A stretch of DNA of 64,000 nucleotides from Zygnema cylindricum (taxonomy: Eukaryota; Streptophyta; Zygnematophyceae; Zygnematales; Zygnemataceae): assembly GCA_037447655.1 (NCBI GenBank), contig JBBHKE010000534.1, positions 1 through 64,000 on the forward strand. Direction: 5' to 3'. Within the stretch, counting starts at the first letter, position 1. Every line of letters starts with the position of its first letter. Made by a program: the position numbers and the translations under genes. The notes under the pieces are model-generated. The model saw only the letters and a program-made list of their open reading frames with translations, did not search any database and was not told the origin of the DNA. Shown piece by piece: positions 46,043-57,050 of the stretch.

Positions 46043-46058
46043 AGTTATGGGCCCACCC
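46043..46058 (+). promoter_or_regulatory. Primer-binding site of element G
   Basis: AGTTATGGGCCCACCC follows the LTR terminal CA and matches the initiator tRNA-Met anticodon-arm complement after the first base. The ATG is in frame with MGPPFRVPKFKRIGFIYWE. Confidence 0.65.
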
Positions 46059-46388
46059 TTTAGGGTACCCAAATTTAAGAGAATAGGCTTCATATATTGG
46101 GAAATTATGATAACAGAGGCTGAATATGAAAAGAGGTTTTAGGGGAAAGTATGTGGACGAGTGAGGCGTCTATGTTGTTTAGCCATTCCTCTAGGGTTTG
46201 GGGGATGCAAGTTTACCAGAAAAGCAGATCCAACTTTACCAGAGGATTCGAAGGACCGGTAGAGCATTGTGAAGGAACAAGGGAAAGATAAGGAGACACT
46301 TACACCGATAGCAACACCTATTGCAACTGGTTTAGCGTTCATGTCACCTATTCCGAGGAATGAGGAGAATGATGTTGATACTTGGGAC
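46043..46388 (+). pseudogene. Element G gag, 5' piece
   Basis: MGPPFRVPKF..IGFIYWEIMI.. to PIPRNEENDVDTWD, similar to element C gag. It is interrupted at 46388 by element F and continues at 54601 with YYNIVSKHLFLRCLTQGLASPHL. Confidence 0.7.
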
Positions 46389-47497
46389 TGTTGTCCATAG
46401 CCTATTTCAGCCATGGACTACACTCGGAAGCCCCACAGACTACCCCTTAAACAGCTGTATTTCAGACGACACAGATTACTCCACAGTACACAAAGTCACC
46501 TCAAACTGCACCAATATGTAGTATATCATATATACTGTAAACTCCCAAAGTTACAGCAAAATCCACCAAGGCATCTAGAAGATATAAGCTCCAGAGTTTC
46601 CCAAAAATAGCTGACAGCTTCACAAACTAACCACTTAGACTGTTCACAGAATCTTACAGAGATACTGGAATACAATGAAACTTCGCACACATATAGATTC
46701 TATATCATATAATAACTCCACAAAGTTTCACATGAAAGCATCAATCAGAATGATCACACCAACAGGTCAAAGATGCAGAAAACAGTCTGCCATTACTTTG
46801 ATTAACTTGACTGTGATACTCAAAATATTCTAAGTCCTACAAGTTATACTCAGAGAGTTCACTACTGAATGTACGGCGGCATACCAACCGTACGGTATCT
46901 ACCATCTACCTAAACTATTGTAAGTATACCCGAATAGTTCGAGGTATGTCAGATCGAAGAACTCTACACTAATAACTAATTAGCAAAAAGACAAACCTTT
47001 GTTGTACATAATATTTACACCGACATCTCCATAATCTTTGTATGTCAAAAACCAAGCTACCACTAAGTAACCACTAAACAAATATCATTACTCAAAATCT
47101 ATACTAGTTACATTATCAGCAGCTGCGTCAGCTGCTTTGTCCGTGCCGATCATATCAAGGTAACCGCAGCTGCGTTGATTCGTCTGCGTCGCAGCTGCTC
47201 CGTACCGGCGGCGCATATTCCTCCAAAATAACCGCAATTGCGTTGTCCTGTCTGCGTCGCAACTGCGCCGTACCGGCGGTACCTGTTTCAATATTTCGTT
47301 TATTCCACATCGGATCGCTTCGCGATACGCCGTCCATTTGTCGATGCTTGTACCCGCCACTCAGTGAGTCTTTTACATCACTTTAGTTATATCCGTTCGT
47401 TCGCTCCCCCAATCCATGAATCCATTCAAACCTCCACATTAAATTCCATAGCGCACGAAATGTCGCGTACGCACGAAACAAACTTTTCAAAACAACA
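46389..47497 (-). repeat. Element F 3' LTR
   Basis: 1,109 bp. It contains GC-rich CCGCAGCTGCG / GCAACTGCG blocks, GGCGGTAC and CGGATCGCTTCGCGAT. By eye it differs from the other F LTR at about 19 positions. Confidence 0.85.
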
Positions 47498-47657
47498 AAC
47501 AGATGTTCTTTATCAAATATAATCATGGTTGGGTTGTCCTGTGTTTGTAGCTTCGCTGCTGCGCTGCTCTGTTGTTGCGCTGCTACGCTGCTCCGCTGTA
47601 TAGCAGCTGCGCTGCTGAGCTGCTTTGAGACTGAAAGCTTTCTAAAAGACAACAGAA
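47498..47657. other. GCTGC-rich relic
   Basis: Contains repeated GCTGCGCTGCT / GCTACGCTGCTCCGCTG motifs like the 3' untranslated part of the E-type element (24580-24715). In minus sense it begins TGTTGTCTTTTAGAAAGCTTTC, which resembles an LTR start. Probably a copia 3' end remnant. Confidence 0.4.
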
Positions 47658-49830
47658 AGGGCCCGGAAATCCATGGTGATATAAAAAAGTGCTCGTAAAG
47701 CCAACAAGCTTGACAGGAACCAGCCGGTCAACGGAATTATCAAGGCCGTGTTAATCGAGTTGTCTGATGACGCAAGTCAAAAAGTCCAAATTCAGCTTCT
47801 TTTCTTGGTGGTGGAAAGTAAGCAGTTTGAAATTTTGTTGGGGATGGCCACATGGACAAGGTTGAATAGGGGGTTAAGTGTGTGGAAGGAAAAATTTACT
47901 ATTCTAGACACTAAGGATTCGGAAAGGGTCAAGGTGGTAGTACCCTTGGATTTATGGAATTGGGGGATAACTAATGCTCCCGTAACCGGATGTTATCCTG
48001 TGTATGCCACCTAAACTGTATCGGAATTGCTCGCCAACGCTACCGACATCACAGACGTGATATAGCAATTCGCTATTTCCAAGCGGTGGGAAAAGGGATA
48101 CCAGAGCACATTATCACAGATAGCCAAATTTCGGCGTGAAGTGGACCAGGTCTTCGCATTTGTCTTTACCAAGGATAAAATGCCTCGGTAAAAATCTTTA
48201 GAGGTTCCGCCCGAAAAGTAGAAATTTAATCAACAAGTGGTGTCATTATCAATTCCGGATTCCGGACTCCAAATACTATCACTATTCTTTGGGATTAGCT
48301 CGGACCTCAAAGTTTTTTTAAAAGCAAGATATAAAGTGGAGTCCTATGTGGCCGTGGAAATCTCACCCGATGCTCCAGCAGTCAGTGAACACCGACTATA
48401 GCAGCTTCACTAATTGTATCCCCAACAACTCCCCGTATCCGCCGTCTGCAAAGCTCACCGAAGCGTTCTCCAATATGTTGACAACATCCTAGAACCCCAA
48501 TTAGCTATGCTAGAAAGAGTAGATCTAGTTGTAGCAGGATGGCCGTGTCAATGATACTCTCTAGCAGGAAAAGGCGAAGGACATCAAGACTGCCAAAGTG
48601 GAACCTTCTTCCAGATGATCAAATAAATTTCCTGCTCCAGCAGTTCTAAGACACACCAGTGGGGTACGTCTTAGACAATATTCACCCGGGGGATGATAAA
48701 AGAAAATAGGTCGCCAATAGCTGGAATCAAGTTAAGCATATTGTAGGGGCTCCACTCGTTTTTGATGCACCACCATTGGGATCAAGGGCTCACAGAGTTC
48801 GGGCTTACTGGACCAATCTAATACCTCTGTCATTCCTAAACCATCTCTTACCGAACAACCAAACAGATCCCCAAATTGCTCTGCAACAAATTATAGGGCC
48901 ATGGCGAATGGCCACCCAAGTGACAAAAGCTGACCGACCTCCCTTCTTCTGGTGCAACCAACCAGGGGTACCACGGCGAGCTTTGCCAGCCTGGGTTTCC
49001 TTCCCCAAAAGCGATGCGTTTTGGAAGGGAGCGGCAAGGATGATATTTGACAGCAAGATTGGAGTTTGGACAACAGCAACGATGGAAGAACTAGAACGAG
49101 CAATAGGATTCCAACCTGCCACCACGCCAGCACCAAGTATTTCAGACCTCTAGAGGTGCAGCCTACTCGGACAGAGAATGGATCCTAATGCAATCACATG
49201 GGTGTTAAATCATTCTCTTGTTTTTTCTAGCCTACAGTCTCCTCAGTCAAGCGCTAGCTACCATCAAGCTCCAGAGTTGTTAGCAGTGCAGGCCAAATTG
49301 CTGCTTGAGGGGGGGAGGGAGGCAAGGAGACAGATTTTATCATCAAAAATTTCCAATCCCAGTATTTCACCCAAATTAAGGGATTCCTCAGTGGGGGGGA
49401 GCAAAGGCTCGGAAGAGGACAGCTTAGCGGAATTTGTTACCAGTAGCATTCTGACAAGAAGAGGGGAAGTAGACCCACAGGTAGGGTTGGAAAGTGATAT
49501 CTCTCGCTAGGGTAGACCCCCGGAGGCATGGGAAGCGATGGAATTCGGAAGATGGATTGGACCTTACGGGAGCAGTAAGACCTTCAGCAAAAGGCGTGGT
49601 TATCCAACCTGTTGGAGGAGAAAAAAATAGGTATTTTCATGGTCAAACAGCGACGTTGGTATCTACAAAAAGACCCCCTATTCGATCGATTTAATCAACG
49701 AGACAACAACTGTTTAGCATAAGCAATACCCACTTAGCTTCAAATAAAATAAATTCATCAAGGGAAAGGTTCAAACCCAGGTGGAAGAAGGATTCGTGCA
49801 GGAAAGTACCGAACTCCATGGGTTTGCGTC
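47658..49830 (+). pseudogene. Ty3/gypsy protease-to-RT fragment
   Basis: A second copy, in plus orientation, of the gypsy polyprotein at 34-36 kb. It has a retropepsin end (QIQLLFLVVESKQFEILLGM, 47748-48014), a spacer matching 34.8-34.9 kb (48776-49153), ITWVLNHSLVFSSLQSPQS (49178-49510, cf. 34427-34636), and RT-start remnants up to HGFAS (~49828). It has no LTRs. It is antisense to element F. Confidence 0.75.
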
Positions 49831-50165
49831 TGAAATTCCATGGTCTCCATTGACTTACAGAATGAACAGCCTATGTAAAGCCTTTAGGATAATATTTGAC
49901 CCTTTCACTTTCCCACTGAATAAGTGCCGCCCAGGCACACAAATATTTTGACCACCCTCACCCCTGTGAGGACAAGACTCCCCTGAGTCAAACGCAAAAA
50001 AAATGAATGAATTTGCTCCCTTGAGCAGTAAGTTATGGCTGGCCGAAGATGGCCTATAAATACAAAAGGTCACCTGGAGAGAGGCGCCTCAAACACGCTA
50101 AGTTCCTTAACTCCTACTCACAACTACGTCCTACACTACCCTAGGCTAATCAAAAGAGTGTATAG
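49831..50165 (-). mobile_element. H-type LTR fragment
   Basis: TGAAATTCCATGGTCTCCAT to ..AGAGTGTATAG matches the first ~330 bp of the H LTR at 57051. The gypsy frame stops exactly where it begins. Confidence 0.7.
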
Positions 50166-51195
50166 TGCAACTCTGAGACCTTCATAGGACCTCAAAGTAG
50201 GCAGCTCACACGAAGCCTCTAGGATAACCCTGACCCCTTTGTGTTTCAGCAAGAATAACTGCCACTCTGGCAGACAAAAACTCTGACCACCTTCACCCTG
50301 GTAAAGGCAAGACTCCCCTGAGTCTATAGCAAAAAGAATCTCTGAATTTGCTCCCCTGAGCAGTAAGTTATGAAGGGTCAAAGTTGACCTTTTGTACTGG
50401 AGCTCTCTAGGAGAGAGGGTCTAATCTATCAAAAGTTTCTAAGTCTTATCTCTCTCTAAAACACTATCTACTGAAGTACGGCACCAATCATAAGGGTGTA
50501 TCGTACATAAAGGTACATGTGCCGATGTACTTTATGTACGGCCATTGTACAACATGGCCAACAAGTCGACACATGTCATTTTTGGATTCGTTCTTGGAAT
50601 CCCCAGAGATGCCGAAATCCAATGTGATTGTGCCACGTGGCGATTGATGTGACGTCGACCGTAAACCGCCGAAAACTCATTCCGCGATCTCGGCATGCTT
50701 CGTGGCCGTCCGATGAAGCGGATTACAATCGTGGCCGTCATAAATACTTGCGCACTATTTGTTTCGCCTTCGAAACAAAATGCGCGGTATCCGTTTCGGA
50801 TGTCCCGTCGCCGTACATTACAAACTGTATCTATGTCTAAATATCCCGTTGAATGAAAATAGGCTACGTGTTATTATCTAAATAACTACGAAACCCAATA
50901 TCTCCAACCATGATGCAGACTAACTGGCTAAGGCTACCGGCTACGTTGACTGACGGTAGGTACCTGGTTCAAATCCTTGGTCCGTCAATTTCTATTTTGG
51001 TAAATCTACCAAAATCAACAACCCGTAACTCTATCTCTAATCAGCATAGGCAGCCACGGCTCTAGCTCCCTCTTCAACCTTCAGTGACTGCGACAAGTGT
51101 GGGAGCTGAAGAGAGAAGTTAGAGGCAGAATGCCTCGGCTTCTTTTCTGCATTTTGCAAAACATAGAAAATACTAAAATAACCTTTAATTTCTAC
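50166..51195 (-). mobile_element. C-type 3' LTR inside element F
   Basis: Collinear with the element C LTR, TGTAG..CA ends in minus sense, about 1,030 bp. G-box GCCACGTGGC at 50632-50641. It has the clearest tRNA-like module of the window: A-box TGGCTAAGGC at 50925, B-box GGTTCAAATCC at 50966. The minus-sense polypurine tract AAGGGGAG precedes it. Confidence 0.8.
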
Positions 51196-52078
51196 ACTCC
51201 CCTTATTTTCTAGTCACTCTTTAATTTAAGACCACACTTCTCCCGGCAGAAAATTAGTTTAGAGGAAGGACAAGTTTGGGCATCATATCAGCTACCATTT
51301 CATTATTTGGTTTATACTCCAAACTGATTATCTTGTTTTCTACTTTCTCCCTAACAAAGCTAAGTCTAATGTCCATGTGTTTGGCTTTAAAGTGATTTTT
51401 AGGATTGGCAGAAATGGCAATGGCAGCTTGATTGTCACAAAACACTTTTTGGACACCACTCTTAAGATGACCAAGCTCACCAAGCAAAGACTTGACCCAC
51501 ATTAATTCTTTTACAGCAGAGCAACAAGCCATGTAAGTAGCCTCCATGGTGGACTGAGCAATTACCTTTTGTTGCTTGCTGCTCCAGCATCAAGCCCCTT
51601 CACCCACATACAATACATATCCAGATGTGCATCTCCTCATAGGAGCATCCCCATAGCTGGCATCACTCCAAGTGGTGATGTCAATATTGTTCCCACCCAA
51701 ATGCAACCATAGATCCCTAGTTCCTACCAAATATCTAAGGACTCTCTTAGCTGCCTCCCAATCTTCCTTAGTGGGAGAATTCAGACTCCTACTTAATATT
51801 CCTACAGCTGCGGCTATGTCCGGACGCGTACAATTCATAAAATATATTAGGCTGCCCACTACTTGTCTATAAGGGATGGTCTGCATAAATCTTTTCTCTT
51901 CCGGGCCTACCTCATCATCTAAGATTATAACTCCCTCTTCCTCACTCCCATCACTTCCCTTCTTTAATTCCATAGGAGTGGTACAACTATTAGCCTTGAT
52001 CATTTGGAATTTTTCTAACATGTTACCAATGGCCTCTTTTTGAGTTAATCTTATTATCTTTCTATCTCTATCTCTCTC
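51196..52078 (-). pseudogene. Copia RT end and RNase H (C-type)
   Basis: MLEKFQMIKANSCTTPMELK, PYRQVVGSLIYFMNCTRPDIAAA, TTWSDASYGDAPMRRCTSGYVLYVG, then after a break ELMWVKSLLGELGHLKSG, FCDNQAAIAISANP and EMVADMMPKL. Very similar to element C but more decayed at one junction (~51570). Truncated at 52078. Confidence 0.85.
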
Positions 52079-52229
52079 CTGGCATCATAACGGCTTTCCC
52101 TTTTACGTAATCCCTTTCATCGTGACAATTTATGTGAGATGGGAGGAATGTTTTCCATTGCATTCCATATAGACAGAATTCATAAACAGCCTTACATTAG
52201 ATTTCAGCCATGGCAAGCTACAGCTCAAA
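52079..52229. other. Unassigned joint segment
   Basis: Sequence between the C-type RT fragment and the F gag tail. It contains TTTCAGCCATGGCAAGCTAC, like the start of an F LTR end, but too short to call. Confidence 0.3.
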
Positions 52230-52405
52230 AGGTGAGTATAAACTTGAAATTTCTAGTCCTCACAACCTTAAATGGTGATTCCTAAACCTTAAATTCCTAG
52301 TCTTAACAATCTTAAATGGTAACTATAAACCTTAGATTCTAACAACTTAGGCCTTAGAATTTGTAGTTTTGACAACCTTAAACGGTGATTGTAGACTCTT
52401 CCTTC
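52230..52405. repeat. ~60-bp tandem repeats at gag end
   Basis: Three imperfect units with (C/T)TTAACAA(T/C)CTTAAATGGT and AAACCTTA.ATT motifs. They encode the terminal LRLSKLQ / LRLLRLGI repeats of the F gag frame. Confidence 0.7.
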
Positions 52406-53511
52406 AACTCCTCTTGCTTCAGTTAACAAACCTTTCTGTAGGCAGTTTTCACTCACTGATTTGTCATCTGATAAGGTCACAAAAATCGTGTCCTTCTCTC
52501 TTTCGTCGTTTTTCCTCACTTCAATAAACTCTTCCTCCTTGAACTCTTTGGTACTCACCAATCTGTTGTCTGGAAAAGAAACGGACACCAATTCCTTTTC
52601 TGTCACCTCCTTCTCCTCATTTTGAACAACATAGAAGGTCGATAAGTAAACAAATTTGTCAACACACTGTGTATGTCTCTTGTCATCGGTTGAGTCTTGT
52701 CTCTCACTCACGAAAGATCTTGATTCTCTTCTTGTTGGTGGTCGAACTAGGTTGTTGTCCCATCCATCTCTGAACTTCTCTGTAACACATGCACTTTTAT
52801 ATGACGGACATACCCTGAAGGTATGTCCCAAATCATTACAATAAAAACAATTCTTTTGCTGATCTCCGAACTCGCTATTCTTTTTAATTTTCTGAAACTG
52901 AGACTTAGATTCCTTTATATTCCTCTTACTGGATAAAATCTTTCTATTAGCCTCTTCATCTAGAACAACACTTCTTGCTACAGCTAAGCTCCAATCCCTT
53001 TTATCAATTAACGTCAATCGATCTAAAGCACTCTTATATTCTTTAGGTAGACTTCTCATTAATAATATAGCTTGTTGGGCATCTGTAAAGTTTCCTCCTG
53101 CCAAGTCATTTTCTGCAAATAATACTTGTAAGTCAATACAGTGTTTCTCCATACTACCTCCTACATACTTGAATTCAACTATTTTGGTAACATTGCTAAG
53201 CCAATGATATAAAGAAGTCTTTGCATACATACATTTAAGCACTTCCATAATTCAGATGCCCTCTTAAAACTGAAGTATGACATTACCAAATCCGCAGACA
53301 AGGAGTTCTTGATAACCCTTAGACATTCATGATTTTTCCTTTTCCATCCATTTGATGTTTCGGCTAAGGTACCGTCCACCACATCCATTAGCTCCATCAT
53401 CTCGAAGTAGCTCTCGAGTGAATCCTTCCAGTAGTGATATTTTGATCCATCAAATATGGGCAGCCATGGGTGTGGGCCCATAACCTGTTGTCCATAGCCT
53501 ATTTCAGCCAT
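52289..53511 (-). pseudogene. Element F gag with C-terminal extension
   Basis: MAEIGYGQQV-MGPHPWLPIFDGSKYHYWKD starts in the LTR. The frame breaks near 53200 and resumes as EVLKCMYAKTSLYHWL..MEKHCIDLQVLFAENDLAGGNF (UBN2-type gag). The knuckle CFYCNDLGHTFRVC has intact C-x2-C-x4-H-x4-C. After it, ~170 residues of acidic/Lys-rich sequence (EEKEVTEKELVSVSF, KEEEFIEVRKNDEREKD) and short repeats replace protease-integrase. Only one frameshift, so gag decays less than neighbouring elements. Confidence 0.8.
53471..53485 (-). promoter_or_regulatory. Primer-binding site of element F
   Basis: Minus sense GGTTATGGGCCCACA directly after the LTR terminal ACAACA. It matches the initiator tRNA-Met anticodon-arm complement over 14 bases. 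The best-preserved site in the window. Confidence 0.75.
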
Positions 53512-54595
53512 GGACTACACTCGGAAGCCCCACTGACTACCCCTTAAACAGCTGTATTTCAGACGACACAGATTACTCCACAGTACACAAAGTCACCTCA
53601 AACTGCACCAATATGTATTATATCATATATACTGTAAACTCTCAAAGTTACAGCAAAATTCACCAAGGCATCTAGAAGATATAAGCTCCAGAGTTTCCCA
53701 AAAATAGCTGACAGCTTCACAAACTAACCACTTAGACTGTTCACAGAATCTTACAGAAATACTCGAATACAATGAAACTTCGCACACATATATATGCTAT
53801 ATCATAGAATTACTCCACAAAGTTTCACATGAAAGCATCAATCAGAATGATCACACCAACAGGTCAAAGATGCAGAAAACAGTTTGCCATTACTTTGATT
53901 AACTTGACTGTGATACTCAAAATATTCTGAGTCCTACAAGTTATACTCAGAGAGTTCACTACTGAATGTACGGCGGCATACCAACCGTACGGTATCTACC
54001 ATCTACCTAAACTATTGTATGTATACCCGAATAGTTCGAGGTATGTCAGATCGAAGAACTCTACACTAATAACTAATTAGCAAAAAGACAAACCTTTGTT
54101 GTACATAATATTTACACCGACATCTCCATAATCTTTGTATGTCAAAAACCAAGCTACCACTAAGTAACCACTATACAAATATCATTACTCAAAATCTATA
54201 CTAGTTACATTATCAGCAGCTGCGTCAGCTGCTTTGTCCGTGCCGATCATATCAAGGTAACCGCAGCTGCGTTGATTCGTCTGCGTCGCAGCTGCTCCGT
54301 ACCGGCGGCGCATATTCCTCCAAAATAACCGCAATTGCGTTGTCCTGTCTGCGTCGGAACTGCGCCGTACCGGCGGTACCTATTTCAATATTTCGTTTAT
54401 TCCACATCGGATCGCTTCGCGATCCGCCGTCCATTTGTCAATGCTTGTACCCGCCACTCAGTGAGTCTTTTACATCACTTTAGTTATATCCGTTCGTTCG
54501 CTCCCCCAATCCATGAATCCATTCAAACCTCCACATTAAATTCCATAGCGCACGAAAATGTCGCGTACGCACGAAACAAACTTTTCAAAACAACA
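53486..54595 (-). repeat. Element F 5' LTR
   Basis: 1,110 bp. In minus sense it starts TGTTGTTTTGAAAAG and ends GGCTATGGACAACA. The ATG at 53509-53511 (MAEIGYGQQV) near its end is in frame through the primer site into gag. Confidence 0.85.
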
Positions 54596-54600
54596 GGGAC

Positions 54601-57050
54601 TACTACAATATAGTGTCAAAACACTTATTTCTTCGCTGTCTTACTCAAGGACTTGCATCTCCTCATTTGTAGGTGGAAAGAGCATTCGAAATGTGTATTG
54701 CCTTCTTAGAGATGTACCGAAGTGGTACTATTCAGCAGCAACAATTGGCTGATCAAAAGATAGATGCATATGCATACAAGGGGAGAAAAATGCTACACTT
54801 TTGTAATGAGTTTGCAACCCTTTTCATGGAACTAGAGAGTGTTGGTCAGGTAGAAACAGAAAAGATGAAGGTTAACTGCCAGCTCATGAAGTTACCTGAT
54901 GACTATGTAAACATAGCCAACCGTGTGCAAGATTTGTCAGATTCTAAGTGGATTTAGTATTCTGTGGTAGGGATGATTCTCGTCCGAGAGTATACAATTG
55001 ATAATCGACGAGGAGGGAAGTATGGACAAGCTTTGGCAACGAAATTGGTTGGAGGAGCAAGGATCTAAGAAATTCAATAGGAAACTATAGAGGAGGAGGA
55101 CAGGAAACTCAGTTCGATGAATCCAGACCGAGGGTCTCAAAGGGGTTCTGTCACTTTTGCAAGAAACTAGGACACTATATAGCAGAGTGTACTAAGCTAA
55201 CCGAGCTTTAGTTAAATGAGGGGCAGACCGGTGGACCCGCGAGAGGAAAGAAAAAGGCCCTTGTCACACAAGTACATGAGGCGGAATCCGAGGACGAGGA
55301 CGATGAGCTCCTATTGGATGAGGAGTTGGAGGCGAAAAACGAGGTAGAAATTCCAAGTAAGAAGAAATGTGCTTTCGGTGGATTGAAAGGTGAAGGAGGT
55401 TGCATTGTGGATTCAGGTGCCTCCATGCACATGTGTAAGGATAAGCACCTGTTCACTAAGATAGGAAAGAGTCCCACCGTAGAGATATAGTAAGGTGATG
55501 GGAGGATAGTCACTACTACTCTTGTCGGATCCGTAGATCTGAAAGTGTAAGTAGAAGGAAAGACATCCATAAATACATTCTCTAATGTATTGTTTATTCG
55601 GGAGTTGAACAAAAACCTCATCTCTACATCTATATTAGATGATAAGGGTTTTGATACTAGCACTAGGAAAGAAGTCTTTATTGCTAGTTTTGAGAAGGAA
55701 GTTTATTTCACTGCTGAAAAAGGTAGCCAATGGATGTTTAGGCTTATTTTAACAAATGAATAGAAGAAACTTTATTATGTTGGTGTTCATGATATAATGT
55801 TGTGGCATAAGAGGCTTAGGTATGTGAATCTAGATAAGTTAAGAGAGATGTAAAAAATGGGAGTAGTGGAAGGGATTTAGTTTGGTGATAGTGAGAATCT
55901 AAGTGATTGTAGTGGATGTGCTCAAGGTAAAGCACACATGTTACCCTTCCCAAAAACTGCCACCTATAAGGGAGAAAAGATTATAGATTTATACACATAG
56001 ATACTTGGGGACCGACCAAAGCGCCCTCACCCGAGGGGAAAAGATGTATGATGACTATCACCGATGATTGGTTTTGGTATTCTAGGGCGTATTTTTTGAA
56101 AATTTGTTAGAGGCGCAGGAATATTTTCGACAATTTAAGGCATGGAGTGAAAAACTCTATAAACCCCAATCAAGAGGGTAAGGAGAGACAATGGTGGAGA
56201 GTATACCTCTTACCAGTTTGAGGATTTTTTGAGGGAAGATGGAGCCCAACACCAAAAGATAGTTTGAGAAAACGTGGAACATAATGGGGTAGCTAAAAGA
56301 ATAAATATGACACTAAGTGATAGTGCTAGAAGTATGTTGTCAGATAAGAAGATAGGAAAAAGGTTTTGGGCCGAAACAATGAACTCTGCTAATAACCTCA
56401 AAAATAGAGTTATTATTTTAGTGGTAAAAGGCTAAACACCTTATGAGAGATGGACCAGCCGGAAAAAAGACATATCTCACTTAAAAGTTTTTGGCAGTCA
56501 AGTGTTCAGTGTAGATACAGATCGGTCTAATTGCAAGCTAGATGCTAAAGGAAAACCGGGGTATATTAGGATATGATGAGGATGTAAAAGGATACAGAGT
56601 TTATGTTATAAAAAGGGAAAATTTAATCTTAGTAAATCACCTAGCACTTATAGATGAAGGAAAGTCAGTGGATCCCTTCAAGTATACAAAGTCAATAAAA
56701 ATCAGATTTTGAGTCAAAAAATTCGTATGACTTTGAGCTTCCTAACTATCCAAGTTTCAGAGAAGATGACATTCTTGCATATACAAATCAGACCGAGAAG
56801 GACTTGGCTGCGGTAACTCCAATGACAACTCTACCCGAAGCGGAAGACGTGGTGGAAATTAATCAGGAATCAAGGGTCATTGGAGGAGCCGAGATTGTTC
56901 GAAAGAACCCACGAGAACCATTTTTTGCAGCAACAGATTTTGAGGGAGGAAGGAGAAGTAGCAAAAGGTTGCAAGAAAAATAGGTTAATAACAAGGTAAC
57001 GAAACTATCTCATCCGGATGAACCTCAGACTTATGGAGAGGCGATGAACT
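54601..57050 (+). pseudogene. Element G gag-protease-integrase, 3' piece
   Basis: Continues from 46388. Gag 54601-54954 (MYRSGTIQQQQLADQKID) ends at a TAG where element C has Trp. CCHC knuckle CHFCKKLGHYIAEC (55149-55190). Protease IVDSGASMHMC (about 55405-55440). Integrase pieces 55800-56460 with many stops. Linker ending LQEK-TAG at 56981-56983 and PQTYGEAM. It stops where the H LTR begins at 57051, so RT-RNase H is missing. Confidence 0.8.

Larger units (their letters stand above)
46389..54595 (-). mobile_element. Composite copia-type element F
   Basis: Minus-strand element of 8,207 bp with LTRs 46389-47497 and 53486-54595, flanked by duplication GGGAC (46384-46388 and 54596-54600). Removing it restores the gag frame of element G. 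The interior, in minus sense, is: primer site, gag (53511-52289), C-type RT/RNase H plus LTR (52078-50166), H-type LTR piece (50161-49831), an antisense gypsy piece (49830-47658), then the 3' LTR. It has no protease, integrase or RT of its own family, so it would be non-autonomous. Confidence 0.8.

Noticed and set aside
47088-47360. Ala/Arg-rich ORF in the F LTR (also at 54252)
   Set aside because: Produced by CAGCTGCG-type GC-rich LTR repeats; present in both LTRs and not in a coding position.
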